NCBI GenBank assembly: GCA_905221605.1
Contig: CAJNDS010002468.1
Location: forward strand, 121,001 to 185,000
Reading direction: 5' to 3'
Length of the DNA: 64,000 nucleotides
Source: Symbiodinium natans
Lineage: Eukaryota; Sar; Dinophyceae; Suessiales; Symbiodiniaceae
The position numbers and the translations under genes are program-made. Below, in pieces: positions 1-9,600 of this stretch (position 1 is its first letter; every line of letters begins with the position of its first letter). The notes under the pieces were generated by a model. That model was not told the origin of the DNA. It saw only the letters and a program-made list of their open reading frames with translations, and did not search any database.

Positions 1-237
1 GGTTTTAGGGTTTAGGGGTCTTAGGGGTTCCAAAGGCTCCAAATCCCCTTACTTGGAGGAATATCCCTTAAACTATGATAGGAACCCGGGGTTTAGGGGT
101 TTAGGGTTTATTGGCCTTAGGGGTCTTAGGGGTCTTAGGGGTCTTAGGGGTCTCAGGGGTCTTAGGGGTGGGCGTTTTCGCGTTTCAGCCAAAAGAGCTC
201 ACGGGTTTAAGGGCTCGGGTCTCGAAAGGATTTGGCT

Positions 238-352
238 CTGGAACCCTAAGCCCTATCCTAAACGCTAAACCCTAAACCCTAAGCCCTAAACCCTAAACCC
301 TAAGCCCTAAACCCTAAACCCTAAACCCTAAACCCTAAACCCTGAACCCTAA
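238..352 (+). repeat. CCCTAAA block
   Basis: C-rich telomere-type array with one CCCTGAA variant. It precedes a non-repeat island (356-478) that has open frames but no convincing exon. Confidence 0.9.
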
Positions 353-592
353 ACTTAAGATGAGGGCCAAGCCCCAGATCGCGCCATAAGGGCGCGTAGA
401 CCAAGTGCAAGGGCCCATCCCAAGGCAAAATGAAGGAACCACCCTCACGCTCTGGGATGCTCCCCCTTCTACTTACAGGTTTAGGGTTTAGGGTTTAGGG
501 TTCAGGGTTTAGGGTTTAGGGTTTAGGGTTGACAGTACCCCCTATGAGAATCCTTATGAAGGAGCTAGTGAAAGTGAGCAGTTTGCCTGTAG

Positions 593-709
593 TCGACCTT
601 AGGAACTTTGAGGGAAATGCTCGCCGAATCGCTTGAGGGGCTGCAGTTCGAACGATCCGAAGACCCCCAGCGGAGGAAGGGGAGGAAGGTCTTTTCCCTC
701 GGCCGTAGG
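593..709 (+). CDS. Penultimate exon of an unknown gene
   Basis: Open from TCG at 593 for 39 codons after an acceptor ending tgtag. It includes EMLAESLEGLQFERSEDPQR and a basic tail RRKGRKVFSLGR. It ends AGG|GTTTAG, so the telomere-type repeat supplies the GT donor. It joins in phase 0 to the exon at 818. Charged and probably helical; no family recognised. Confidence 0.5.
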
Positions 710-775
710 GTTTAGGGTTTAGGGTTTAGGGTTTAGTCGTTTAGGGTTTAGGGTTTAGGGTTTAGACGTTTAGGA
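707..775 (+). repeat. TTTAGGG block opening an intron
   Basis: Perfect and near-perfect TTTAGGG units start directly at the end of the exon at 593. The first GT of the repeat is the likely 5' splice site. Confidence 0.9.
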
Positions 776-817
776 GCTTGGGGTTGAGGCGTGCACAAAA
801 CCCCCCCGAACTGCAAG

Positions 818-913
818 GATGCGCAGGGCTCTGTTTGCTCCGTTGGAAGGAAGCCCGTGGCTAGTTATCAGAGGGGCTATCAGAACCGCAAGAAAGGTCA
901 AGAGCAGTTGTGA
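818..913 (+). CDS. Terminal exon of the unknown gene
   Basis: Acceptor ctgcaag|GAT, then 31 codons with GSVCSVGRKPVASYQRGYQN and a basic tail RKKGQEQL, ending TGA at 911-913. It is in phase with the exon at 593. Lysine/arginine-rich C-terminus; function unknown. The upstream part of the gene lies left of 593 or outside the window. Confidence 0.5.
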   Translation, partial: DAQGSVCSVGRKPVASYQRGYQNRKKGQEQL

Positions 914-2096
914 TTTCCCAAAACCCTGAGCCTTAAACACGAAGCCCTAAACCCGAAGCCCTGAAGCCTATTTCTACCCCAGTACTACTACCCATGAACC
1001 TCCACGTGGGTATTTCCAAGGGCTCTGGGAGGGTTTGGTGGCAACGAGAGAGCCTTCAAGTCAAGGAAACGTAGGCTTCTCGGAGCATGTAGGGTGCAGA
1101 ATTAAGGGTTTATGGTTTAATGGGTTAAGGCTAGTTTAAGTTCAAGGATTAGGGTTAGGGGCTTAGGGCTTTGGGGGGTTTTGGTTTTTGCGAAGGAGTT
1201 CTTAGGGTTGTAGTGAAGGGCTTCATGCTTAAGCTACTTGGGGGGTATGGGTCCATAAGGGCGTTTCAGGGAGCTCAGGGTTTGTATAGGGTTTAGGTTT
1301 AGGGTTTAGGATTTAGGATTTAGGGTTTAGGGTTTAGGGCTCCCTTGATAAATGCTGAGACAGGTCACTATCGTCAACAGCCAGGAGGAAGGGCCGACGG
1401 GAGAGGTCCACCCAGCCCCTAAGGTGCAGTCTTGCCTCGGAGTTAGGGATCATCAGGTTTAGGGTTTGGGGTTTAGGGTTTAGGGTTTAGGTTTTCTAAC
1501 CCTAAACCCTAAACCTTGAAACCCTAAACCATGAACCCTAAACCCCTGAACCCGAACCCAGCACCTCCAAATCCCAATCTTAGCGCAGTAGGACATGGGA
1601 TCGCAGGATTGGAGCATGAACCCTAAGCCGGAAGCTCCAAACCCTAAACCCTAAACCCTAAACCCTAAACCCAAAACCCTAAACCCTAAACCCTAAACCC
1701 TAAACCCTATACCGTAAACCTTTGACCCAAAACCCCAAGAGCGCAATTGGGGGCGTAGACCTCTTTGTTCCCCCCGGCCCTGCGCAGAAACCCTGAACCC
1801 TACATAGGGTTTAGGGGTTGAAGGGGTTTGGGGTTTTGCGGTTTAGGGGTTTAGGGGGTTTGGGGGTTGAGGGTTTAGGGTTTAGGGTTTAGGGTCCGTT
1901 TGTTGGGGTGTTGGAGTTTTGGGGATTCGAGGCAACGACCCCGCAGCCATCCGGCCCTTCGCTTGAAAAAGTTTGGCCCTAAACCCCCAGGCCCCTTCAA
2001 ACCCCAAACCCCCAAGCCCCAAACCCCTAAACCCTAAACCTTAAATCCTAAACCTTAAACCCTAAGCTCTAACCCGAAAACCTGCCGTTGAAGAGC
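914..2096. other. Mixed repeat region without a supported gene
   Basis: Alternating short TTTAGGG and CCCTAAA blocks (about 1290-1340, 1455-1500, 1630-1710, 1870-1890) with islands between. The island at 1345-1455 is open in more than one frame but has no pattern I trust. Confidence 0.5.
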
Positions 2097-2143
2097 TTCT
2101 CTTGGCCTCTACGTCGGCCATGAGGGACCTGGCTACGGGCTGA
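2097..2143 (+). CDS. Possible terminal exon, unknown gene
   Basis: Short open stretch VEELLLASTSAMRDLATG followed by TGA at 2141. CCCTAAA-type sequence lies upstream and TTTAGGG-type downstream, the usual exon setting here. Too short for certainty. Confidence 0.3.
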
Positions 2144-3080
2144 GAGATTGGCTGAGCTGGTTCCTGCAGGGTTAGGGATTGGGAATGGGATTTCGGGCTT
2201 TGGGTTTAGGCGCTAAAGGCTCAAGTCGTCCCAAACCCGAAACCCTAAGCCTCGAAGCCCGAAAGCCCTCAAACCCTAGAAATCCTCAAACCCTAAAACC
2301 CCAAAGCCCTAAAAGCCCAAAAACCCTCAACCCTGAAACCCTAAAGCCCTAGAAACCCTAGAAGCCTCAAAACCTTAAGTCCCTAAAAGCCTTCGATTTG
2401 TCCAGAGTCCCCTAGCATCAAACCAGTGCCCTTTCTCTCGGTCCGATGTTGAGGTTTGTCGGCGGATGCGGCATGGATGGATGGCTGCAACTCAAACCGC
2501 TTTATTGCAGGGACTCAGAGCTTGTGCGCTTTCTTTGGGGGGCTTTGTGCGAGAATAGGACCTGAGCCTTATAGACCCTAGCTCCCCCAAAACCAGCTCG
2601 AACAAACCTGAGGCCCTAAGCGGATAGGCATGAGGCGCAGTGCAACCCCCGCCAGGGTTTTGCAGGCGAGAACACCCTATTCGTGGGGATGAGGGTTTAT
2701 CGTTTAGGGTTTAGGGCTTAGGGTTTAGGGGTTCCTCCGTTAGGGCTTGATCAGTAGGGGCCGTCGGTTCCTCGGTCCTGGGTGGTTTACGGTCCTGAGA
2801 AAGGCACTTGCCAGCCTTCCACTGGTCGCCGATGGCTTGTGTCAGAAGGCTCCGCTTACCCTCAAACCCGAAACGTTTAAGGGTTTATAGGCTTTAGGGT
2901 TTAGGGTTCAGGGTTAGCCCTTAAACCCTAAACCTTAAACCCCTGCACCTTTCAGCGGGTTTGGAGTTGTTTCGGCTTTCGGGTTTAGTCTTCAGCTTTG
3001 GGGTCTTAAGGTTGAGGCTTTCCGGGTTGAGGGGTTGAGGGGGGGCTTTGAGGTTGAGGAGGTTGAGGGTTCAGGCTTTG
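2144..3080. other. Degenerate telomere-like DNA with possible exon islands
   Basis: Decayed CCCTAAA/TTTAGGG repeats. Two islands are open: 2460-2570 (frame ending at a stop near 2573) and about 2800-2865, the latter with C-x3-TGRRW-x3-EGS that loosely resembles the cysteine-rich exons further right. Neither is certain. Confidence 0.35.
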
Positions 3081-3292
3081 GGGAACCCTAAACCTAAACC
3101 CCTAAACCCCTAAACCCCTAAACCCCTAAACCCCTAAACCCCTAAACCCCTAAACCCCTAAACCCCTAAACCCCTAAACCCCTAAACCCCTAAGCGCCTA
3201 AACCCCTAAACCCCTAAACCCCTAAACCCCTAAACCCCTAAACCCCTAAACCCCTAAACCCCTAAACCCCTAAACCCCTAAACCTCTAAACC
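3081..3292 (+). repeat. Octamer CCCCTAAA array
   Basis: About 25 nearly perfect copies of the 8-nt variant CCCCTAAA, unlike the heptamer blocks around it. A block-specific variant of the telomere-type unit. Confidence 0.95.
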
Positions 3293-3500
3293 CTAAACCC
3301 TGAACTTGGGTTGCGCCGGGCTTCGGAACGAGGGGTTTGATGACTCCCTTTCGGGGCTTCACAGCGGTTGAGGGCTAGCCCTAAACCCTAAACCCTAAAC
3401 CTTAAGCCTTAAACCCCAAACCCTAAACCCTTATTTTCAATAGACCCTCAATCCTAGACCCTAAACCCTAAACTCTAAACCCTAAACCCGAAATCTCAAG

Positions 3501-3588
3501 CACTCCCTACTTCCATGCTTCACCACCGCCGCAAGGGCGAGTTTTTCGACTCCGTCCAGTGGCTTCGGCTGCATGAAAGCCCTGAACC
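3501..3588 (+). CDS. Probable exon, unknown gene
   Basis: Acceptor ctcaag, then an open frame with ATG at 3515 and MLHHRRKGEFFDSVQWLRLH. It runs directly into an inverted-repeat element at 3590, which would begin the intron. Codon use looks coding. Family not recognised. Confidence 0.5.
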
Positions 3589-3589
3589 A

Positions 3590-3706
3590 TACTTGGTAGC
3601 CCAGTGCTACCCTGTACCCTTGTTTTTGGTTATGGGTTCCCTTCTTTTTTAACCAACCCACAAAAGGGTGCCCTTATTATACTATGGTTACTGGGCTACC
3701 AAGCAT
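3590..3706. mobile_element. MITE-like inverted repeat
   Basis: Left end TACTTGGTAGCCCAGT and right end ACTGGGCTACCAAGCAT are complementary over about 15 of 17 positions. AT-rich centre of about 85 bp, no ORF. It sits immediately after an exon. Confidence 0.75.
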
Positions 3707-4149
3707 AGACAGGAAACCCCAAGCCCAAAGCCCAACACCCGAAACCCTAAACCCTAAACCCCAAACCCGAAATCCTGAACCCTAAAGCCTCAATTGTAAC
3801 TGGAACTTTTGGGGGAAAAGGGGGCGAGGGTCTGAGTTTGAAGTGTTTTTCGGGCGTGGGGCCGAAGGTGGCGCCCTCCTTAGCCCTTACTGTAAGCCCT
3901 ACGGGTTGTTGTTGGGTTTAGGCTTTAAGACCATAAGCCCCAAACCCTAAACCCTAAACCCCAAACCGAAAACCCTAAAGCCTGAACCCCCTGCGGATGC
4001 CTACTCTGCTGAGCCCGCCCTGAGGCTCAAGAACCTTCAGCCCCCATAGACCCTGAAACCCGAAGCCCAGGCAGCTGAACATGAAGGTGTGGGGTTTAGG
4101 GTTTAGGGTCTAGGGTTTAACTTGCATCTACGGTTGAAGGCTTAGGGGT

Positions 4150-4350
4150 TCGGGGGTTGAGGGTTTAGGAACATCTCGAGATTAGAAAGCTCCGGCCCTC
4201 AACACTCGCAGACCAGGCCTATCCAGAAGCCTCAACAACGCTTCTTTCCTCACACTTGGCTCAACTGAAAGCTTCTGCTGTGAGTCTTGCGGCCTTCTCA
4301 AGCACTTCGACCTCCAGGTCTGCCCTCGACCCTTAAAGCAAGCCCTCAGC
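4150..4350 (+). CDS. Possible exon, Ser/Ala-rich
   Basis: Open frame of more than 55 codons ending at TAA near 4335, including STTLLSSHLAQLKASAVSLA. The reverse strand is also partly open, so strand and reality are uncertain. Confidence 0.3.
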
Positions 4351-4504
4351 CCTCAAAACGCCCTTCGGCAAGCCTTGTTCAGAACCCCCCCCAGACCTTC
4401 AATGCCTAGACAAAACCCTTTACGAATCCTGCGCCAAACCCCTAAGCCCCAAGCGCGAAACCCAAAGCCCCAAGCCGTAGCCCCAAACCCGAAGCCCCAA
4501 ACCC

Positions 4505-4600
4505 CAAGCCCTAAACCCTTCTAGCCCTAAACCCTAAACCCTAAACCCTAAACCCTAAACCCTAAACCCTAAACCCTAAACCCTAAACCCTAAACCCCTA
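4505..4600 (+). repeat. CCCTAAA block
   Basis: About twelve CCCTAAA units directly before an exon candidate. Confidence 0.95.
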
Positions 4601-4618
4601 AGCCCTAAGCCCGAACGT

Positions 4619-4692
4619 TCAACGCCCAAAAGTCCCACGCCACCAGCCCGCAAGGTGCCTGAAGTGTCCAATGGGAAGGCGCCGAAGGGGGG
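4619..4692 (+). CDS. Possible exon, proline/lysine-rich
   Basis: Open frame STPKSPTPPARKVPEVSNGK then APKGG between two CCCTAAA blocks. Low-complexity linker composition. A candidate next exon follows the repeats at 4823 (ASPQTPGTQSPML, then a stop). Confidence 0.35.
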
Positions 4693-4734
4693 GCCCAAAC
4701 CCTAAACCCTAACCCTAAACCCCAAACCCCAAAC

Positions 4735-4822
4735 CCCAAACCCTAAACCCTAAACCCTAAACCCTAAACCCTAAACCCTAAACCCTAAACCCTAAACCCT
4801 AAACCCTAAACCCTAAACCTGC
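4735..4822 (+). repeat. CCCTAAA block
   Basis: Twelve units ending at CTGCAG, a plausible 3' splice site. Confidence 0.95.
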
Positions 4823-5331
4823 AGGGCTAGCCCCCAAACCCCAGGCACCCAAAGCCCTATGCTGTAAGGCTCGGGGTTCAGGGTTCAGGGTTCAGGGTGC
4901 ATATATGCTGACTGGGTTTAGGGTTTAGGGTTTAGGGTTTAGGGTTTAGCTATAGTCGGCCTGATTCGGGCTTTGTGTGCCTGAAGCGGCGGTGACTGCG
5001 CGGGGAAAGATGGAGATCCTAAGCCACGAAACCCTAAACCAAGGCTCAGGGGTTAGGGTTTGGGGTTTAGGGTTTAGAGCTGAGGGCTTGCATGTTTTGC
5101 GATGCAGAATATGATTAGGGTCTTGGGCAACAGGGATTCTGGCTCAGGGTGTGGTCGTTTGGGGGTTGTGATTTAGGGTGTTTTTGGGGATCATGGTTCA
5201 GGGTTCTGCTTTTTGTTATGTGTTCTTCTTTTGTATTCTTGTTTTAGCATGGGTTTTCGGGTTTCGGGTGTTTTGGTTAAGGTTTAAACCCTAAATTCTA
5301 AAGGGTTTTTGGGTTTCTGGGCTTTGGGGTG

Positions 5332-5438
5332 ATGTGGCGATTCGGGGCTCTGGATTTTTCGGCCCTTGCGGTGGTTCATCTGCTGAATGCTGACGGTGCC
5401 CACGCGGTGCGTTTAGATGGGTCCAAAATGTGTTCAAG
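5332..5438 (+). CDS. First exon of a small candidate gene
   Basis: ATG at 5332 opens FGALDFSALAVVHLLNADGA and HAVRLDGSKMCS. It ends at ATGTGTTCAAG (5428-5438). Those 11 bases recur exactly at 5526-5536 after a CCCTAAA block, and the frame continues from there. Function unknown. Confidence 0.5.
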
Positions 5439-5525
5439 CCCTCAACCCTAAACCCTAAACCCTAAACCCCAAACCCTAAACCCTAAACCCTGAACCCTAA
5501 ACCCTAAACCCTAAACCCTAAACCC
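5439..5525 (+). repeat. CCCTAAA insert between 11-bp direct repeats
   Basis: Almost pure CCCTAAA-type units lie exactly between two copies of ATGTGTTCAAG. This is the simplest intron-like insertion in the window. Confidence 0.85.
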
Positions 5526-5536
5526 ATGTGTTCAAG

Positions 5537-5609
5537 GCCCTGCCAGACTTCAGGGGCTGTTTCGCAAGCAGGTGTGTTTGGTCTTGTTGCTTCGTGGTGG
5601 CTGGGATGA
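5537..5609 (+). CDS. Second exon of the small candidate gene
   Basis: Removing the repeats plus one direct-repeat copy keeps the frame: ...KMCS then RPCQTSGAVSQAGVFGLVAS and a TGA at 5607. Whether it really ends here or splices again is unknown. Confidence 0.4.
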
Positions 5610-5662
5610 GCCAATCCCAAGCCTGTGTTATCAGCTGGGTTTTGGGATGCTGCCCTTTCGGT

Positions 5663-5723
5663 TAACAGTCCTTAATGGGGATAATTGGACCCCCCCAATT
5701 AAAATCAGTATTAAGGACTGTTA
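5663..5723. mobile_element. Short MITE-like inverted repeat
   Basis: TAACAGTCCTTAAT at 5663 and ATTAAGGACTGTTA at 5710 are perfect 14-bp inverted repeats around a 33-bp centre. Confidence 0.75.
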
Positions 5724-5779
5724 GTACGGCAAGGCCCCTTCGCTCACGTAAAGGCCAAAGGCCCACCCAAGTCGCTAAG

Positions 5780-6540
5780 GCCGCAACCCTCTCGGTTTAG
5801 GGTTTAGGGTTTAGGCGGTTTAGGGTTAGGGTTTAGGGTTTAGGGTTTAGGGGTTAGGGTTTAGGGTTTAGGGTTTAGGGGAAATGTCTCCGAAACCCTA
5901 AACCCTAAACCCCAAACGCTGCTTGCCTGCCGCAACGGCTTACAGCACCGGACTCATGGGCCCCGAACCTGAACCCTAAGCCGAGACTTGTAAGGGTTTA
6001 GGGTTTAGGGTTTAGGGTTCAGGGTTTAGAGCTTAGGATGGCTTGCCCTAACCCCTAAACCCTAAACCCTAGAGTTAGGGTGCCTAACTCCCTAGCCTAA
6101 CTCCCTAACCCTTGAAGCCTAAACCCGTAAGACCAGAGACCTCCCCTAACACCCCAAACCACCATAAACCCTACACCACCCCAAAACCCCTAAGAGCCTA
6201 AAGCCCAAAAACCCTAAAACCCTAAGCCACCCTAAAACCCGTAAACCCCCTGAAAAAAAAACCCTAACACCCCCTAAAAACCCGAAAGCCCCTCAAAACC
6301 TGTAGAGCCCTGGACCCCTTGAACCCCCCTAAACCCTGAACCCTAAGCCCTGAACCGTAAGCCTTAAACCCTAAACCCTAAACCCTGCACCCTAAGCCCT
6401 AAACCCTAAACCCTAAACCCTAAGCCAAAACCCTAAACCCTAAAGCCCCTTAAAGCCCTTTAGCCCCTAGAGCCCCCCCCCCCGGCCCTAAACCCTAAAC
6501 CCTAAACCCTAAACCCTAAGCCCCAAGCCCTAAACCTTAA
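5780..6540. repeat. Degenerate TTTAGGG and CCCTAAA blocks
   Basis: TTTAGGG-type to about 5880, then mostly decayed CCCTAAA-type sequence. The island at 5730-5792 is open (PLRSRKGQRPTQVAKAATLS) and may be an exon. Confidence 0.6.
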
Positions 6541-6559
6541 GCCCCTTAAAAAACCCTTG

Positions 6560-6632
6560 ATGGGCATGTCGGTGGCCCGCGGGGAGCGCTCCCTGGACGC
6601 TTGGCGGCAGCTTCCAAGAAAACTGAAGGAGG
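6560..6632 (+). CDS. BTB-BACK gene, likely first exon
   Basis: ATG at 6560 (second ATG at 6566) opens MGMSVARGERSLDAWRQLPR and KLKEG with GC-rich third positions. It ends G|GTTTGG at the start of a TTTAGGG block. It could instead belong to a separate upstream gene. Confidence 0.5.
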
Positions 6633-9600
6633 GTTTGGGGTTTAGGGTTTAGGGTTTGGGGTTTAGGGTTTAGGGTTTGGGGTTTGGGGTTTAGGGTTTA
6701 GGGTTTAGGGTTTCGGGTTTAGGGTTTAGGGTTTAGGGTTTCGGGTTTAGGGTTTAGGGTTTAGGGTTTCGGGTTTAGGGTTTGGGGTTTAGGGTTTGGG
6801 GCTCAGGGCTTGGGGTTTGGGTTTTGGGGTTTGGGGTTCAGGGTTGAGCCGTTTTGGGGTTTTATGTTTTTGGGCTTTTGTGTTTTGGGGTTCCGGGGTT
6901 TTGGGTTTAGGGATTTTGCGTTTTGGGGTTTAGGGTTTAAGGTTTGGGGTTTTGGGGGGTTAGGGTTTTGGGGTTTGGGGGTTCGGGAATCTGGGGGTTT
7001 AGGCTTTTGGGTTTGGGATTTTCAGGTTTTGGGGTTTAGGGCGGCTGAGGGTGTTGAGTGGGTTGAGGGTGTTGAGGTTGTTGAGGGTGTTCAAGGTGTT
7101 TCGGGCGTTTAGGGGGTTTTAGGCTTTAGGGGGCTTGAGGGCGTTAGGATGCGTAGGGTCGAGGGTGTTGAGGGGCGAAGTTGTTTTAGGGAGTTTTTAT
7201 TTACTTATTTTTTGTTGCATTTTCGGGTGTTTAGGGATTTAGGTTTTTTGTTGTTTAGGTTGTTCAGGATGGGATAGAGTTCTTGTGTGTTTGGGGGTGT
7301 GTAGGGTGTTTTTGGGGCTTTCGGGGTTTTGCGTAGCTGGGCTTGAGGTGTAGCCGGGCTTTCGTGGGGCTGGTTGTCTCAGCAGTGTTCAGGGTTGCGT
7401 GCTCAGGGTGTTGGGGTGGCATCCCGAAGCCCTAAGCCTTAAACCCCAAACCCCAAACTCCAAACCCCAAAAACCTACACCCTAAACCCTAAACCCTAAA
7501 CCCTAAAACCCTAAAACCCTAAACCCTAAAACCCTAAACCCTAAAACCCTAAACCCTAAACCCTAAGCCCTAGATGTGGTGCTTGGAAGCCCTGTCACCT
7601 AGCAAGCCCTTAAACCCTAACACCTTATGACCCTAGAACCCTGCAGCCCACCCAAACCTTAACACGCTAATTGGGAGCCGTTTTTGACTTGGTAAGTAGG
7701 GTTAGTAAGTTGGGTCGTGGGGAATTGTGTAGGGTTGCAAGGGGATACGAAGTAGACGAAGTGAAAACAGCTCCCAAGTGTGGGGGGAGGGGGGGGATCA
7801 AGCCCTGAACCCGAAACTCACAACCCTAAACCTTGAATCCTAAACCCTAAACTCTAAACCCTAAACCCTAAACCCTAAACCCTAAACCCTGACCGCCTCG
7901 GAAAGGCGGAGCCTTGAAGCCGAAATGATGTTGGGCACCCCGAAAACTGAAACCCTAAGGCGAGAAACCCCTGTCGAAGCTCCTGAATGCGAAGCCCGAC
8001 GCTTCAAACCCTAAACCCTAAACCCTAAACCCTAAACCCTAAACCCTAAACCCTAAACCCTAAACCCTAAACCCTAAACCCTAAACCCTAAACCCTAAAC
8101 CCTAAACCCTAAACCCTAAACTCGCAAGCGTCAAACCTTAAGCTAGCCAGAAACCCAGGATGAGCATTTGCGCTCGCTTCTAGCCGGGGAGTTTCATGAC
8201 GTGGTGCTGCTGGCCTTTGCCAGAGAGCCTGGGCGGTTTGGGCCTAAACACTGAACCCTAAACCCCTAAAACCCTAGAGCCCTAACAGCTAAAACCCCAA
8301 ACCCCAAACCCCAAACCCTAAACCCTAAACCCTAAACCCTAAACCCTAAACCCTAAACCCTAAACCCTAAACCCTAAACCCCCCAATGTTTTCAAAAGCA
8401 AGAAGTGGGCTCAGGAGTGGCGTCTCCACAGGGCGGTATTGGTCCGCTCTCCCTACTTCCGGAGCGCTTGATCAGGGTTCAGGGTTTAGGGTTTAGGGTT
8501 TGGGGTTTAGGGTTTGGGGTTTGGGGTTTGGGGTTTAGGGTTTAGGGTTTGGGGTTTGGGGTTTGGGGTTTAGGGTTTGGGGTTTAGGGGTTTACAGGTT
8601 TGAGGGTTTCGGGTTTGGGCTTGCGGGATGATTCGGTTTTAGTGTTTGGGGTTTAGGGTTTGGGGTTCTAGGGTTTGGGCTTCGTGTTCGGGGTTTTAAG
8701 ATTTTAGGTTCGTAGGGTTTTCGGGGTTTTTAGGGCTTCGGGCTTGGCATCCTTTTGTGGAGGTCCTTTTGAATCTGCGAGTCTCGCTCTGAGGGTTCGA
8801 GGTTGTGGCTTGACCCTTTTGATCCCTACACCCTAAACCCTAAACCCTAAACCCTAAACCCTGAACCCTAAACCCCAAACCCAAACACTAAACCCTAAAC
8901 CCTGCACCCTGAACCCTAGCATGTAATCTGGGGTTGAGGGTTTAGGGTTTAGGGTTTCGGGTTTAGGGGGCTGAGGGGAAGGGGTTTGTAATTGGGCGTT
9001 TCGCGCATGTCTTGTGTCTAGGCTTGGGGGCCCTCCAACGCTCAACATCCTAACCCCCAAGCCAGAGACCCTAAAACCCTAAACCCTGAAATCCTAAACC
9101 TTAAAGCCCTAAACCCTTGAACCCTGAACTAAAATCCCAAAATACTAGACATGCCAGGGTTTCCGGCGAAATACCCAAACCCCAAACATTAGGGTTTAGG
9201 GTTGAGGGTTTAGAGTTTAGAGTTTTGGGTTTAGGGGTTCCTAAACCCGAAAACCCTAACACCCTGAAACGCGAAAACCTAAACCCTAACACCCCTAACA
9301 CCCTGGAAAACTTAACCCTAAACCCTAAAACCCCCAAAGCCTCCGGATCCTGGCGAGGACGATGCTGGATGGCGCCTGGCGAGAATCCACTCAGCGGGAG
9401 GCCTGGTTCGGGGTTGGGGGGCCGAGGGTTTGGGGGCGTTTCGGGTTTAGGGGTTTAGGGGTTTAGGGGTTTGGGGGTTTAGGGGTTTAGGGGTTTAGGG
9501 GTTTGGGGGTTTAGGGGTTTAGGGGTTTAGGGGTTTGGGGGTTTAGGGGTTTAGGGGTTTAGGGGTTTAGGGTTTAGGGTTTAGGGTTTCGGGTTTAGGG

